A stretch of 64,000 nucleotides of DNA from positions 434,001 to 498,000 of the forward strand of contig NZ_QTPP01000001.1 in the NCBI RefSeq assembly GCF_003853415.1, read 5' to 3'. The notes under the pieces were generated by a model. That model searched no databases. It worked only from the letters and a program-made list of their open reading frames with translations, and was not told the DNA's origin. Below, in pieces: positions 63,666 to 64,000 of the stretch; the stretch's first letter is position 1; every line of letters starts with the position of its first letter. This stretch comes from Burkholderia sp. Bp9142. GTDB lineage: Bacteria > Pseudomonadota > Gammaproteobacteria > Burkholderiales > Burkholderiaceae. The translations under genes were made by a program, and so were the position numbers.

Positions 63666-64000
63666 GGTACTTGGCGATTTCGACATCATCGAGGACAGCC
63701 AGCGCATCCGGCGAGTGGACCGCGAGCGAGCAGTACAGCGAGATCAGGTACGACGCGATCGCCTGGTCGTTGATCCCCATGAAGCGCACCGACAGACCCG
63801 GCCCCTGCTCGCCCGCGACGCCCGGCTGATAGAGCCCGACGACACCCTGGCGCTTGTCGCCGACGCGCAGCAGCAGGATCTTGGTCTTGCCGTCCGCGAC
63901 GGGCACCTTGTCCGACGGGATCAGCGGAATGCCGCGCCACGTGAGGAACTGCGAGCCGAACAGGCTGACCGTCGGCGGCGGCACGCCGCGCCGCGTGCAT
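63640..64000 (-). CDS. Family 2A encapsulin shell protein (SrpI-like), C-terminal part
   Basis: About 119 codons of the C-terminus of an HK97-fold nanocompartment shell protein, cut by the window edge. The reading frame CTRRGVPPPTVSLFGSQFLT, then RGIPLIPSDKVPV, GLYQPGVAGEQGPGLSVRFMGINDQAIASYL and VLDDVEIAKYHDY match the E-loop/A-domain end of SrpI-type encapsulins as I know them. The next gene encodes the cargo cysteine desulfurase and overlaps by 26 bp, so shell and cargo are made from one transcript. The start of the gene lies outside the window. Confidence 0.9.
   Translation of the reverse strand, partial: CTRRGVPPPTVSLFGSQFLTWRGIPLIPSDKVPVADGKTKILLLRVGDKRQGVVGLYQPGVAGEQGPGLSVRFMGINDQAIASYLISLYCSLAVHSPDALAVLDDVEIAKYHDYPDTYR

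Overview
The window reads as a piece of a high-GC Burkholderia genome, most likely the second chromosome of a Burkholderia cepacia complex strain. The best markers are a DSF synthase next to a 667-aa PAS-GGDEF-EAL protein (rpfF/rpfR, the BDSF quorum-sensing pair known from B. cenocepacia chromosome 2), the number of LysR/MarR/TetR/AraC regulators, a VgrG-Rhs effector locus and an accessory groESL. No tRNA, rRNA, CRISPR or prophage structure was seen.

Layout. 1-4.3 kb: a partial MFS permease, an orphan substrate-binding protein and a TctDE-like two-component system. 4.4-7.3 kb: an Lrp/AsnC regulator divergent from ornithine cyclodeaminase and a citrulline hydrolase-like enzyme (citrulline to ornithine to proline). 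7.4-12.6 kb: a tightly coupled DUF2760-Hsp70-Hsp70 operon. 12.8-14.3 kb: an Rrf2 regulator divergent from a thioredoxin-reductase-like flavoprotein around a perfect inverted repeat. 14.4-18.5 kb: LysR, a D-threonine-aldolase/D-serine-dehydratase-like enzyme, an ornithine-cyclodeaminase-family reductase and a HAD phosphatase.

18.5-29.5 kb is the accessory core: VgrG, a full-length Rhs with toxin tip and immunity gene, then a displaced Rhs tip with its own immunity gene, a truncated symE on the other strand, and an IS1182-family element sitting inside the bidirectional terminator and flanked by a 22-bp duplication of that hairpin. The toxin/immunity genes are visibly AT-richer than the rest.

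29.6-36.4 kb: three regulator-centred modules (MarR with YciI/GST; TetR with an NAD(P)-binding protein and a PEP-mutase-like enzyme; AraC with an MFS exporter). 36.4-40.6 kb: small proteins, a transglutaminase-like exported protein, a DUF1840 gene and a decayed permease fragment. 41-44 kb: rpfF/rpfR, convergent on a strong hairpin. 44.6-51.8 kb: a DUF1445 hydro-lyase, MFS permease and 5-oxoprolinase with a divergent LysR, forming a plausible 5-oxoproline/D-glutamate module. 51.9-57.1 kb: a sulfatase, formylglycine-generating enzyme, MetQ-like binding protein and cysteine-cluster protein in one operon. 57.4-61.6 kb: groESL with a CIRCE-like operator, a porin and a LysE exporter. 61.6-64 kb: a cysteine desulfurase with a long disordered N-terminus directly downstream of the C-terminus of a family 2A encapsulin shell protein, i.e. 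an encapsulated sulfur-metabolism nanocompartment cut by the window edge.
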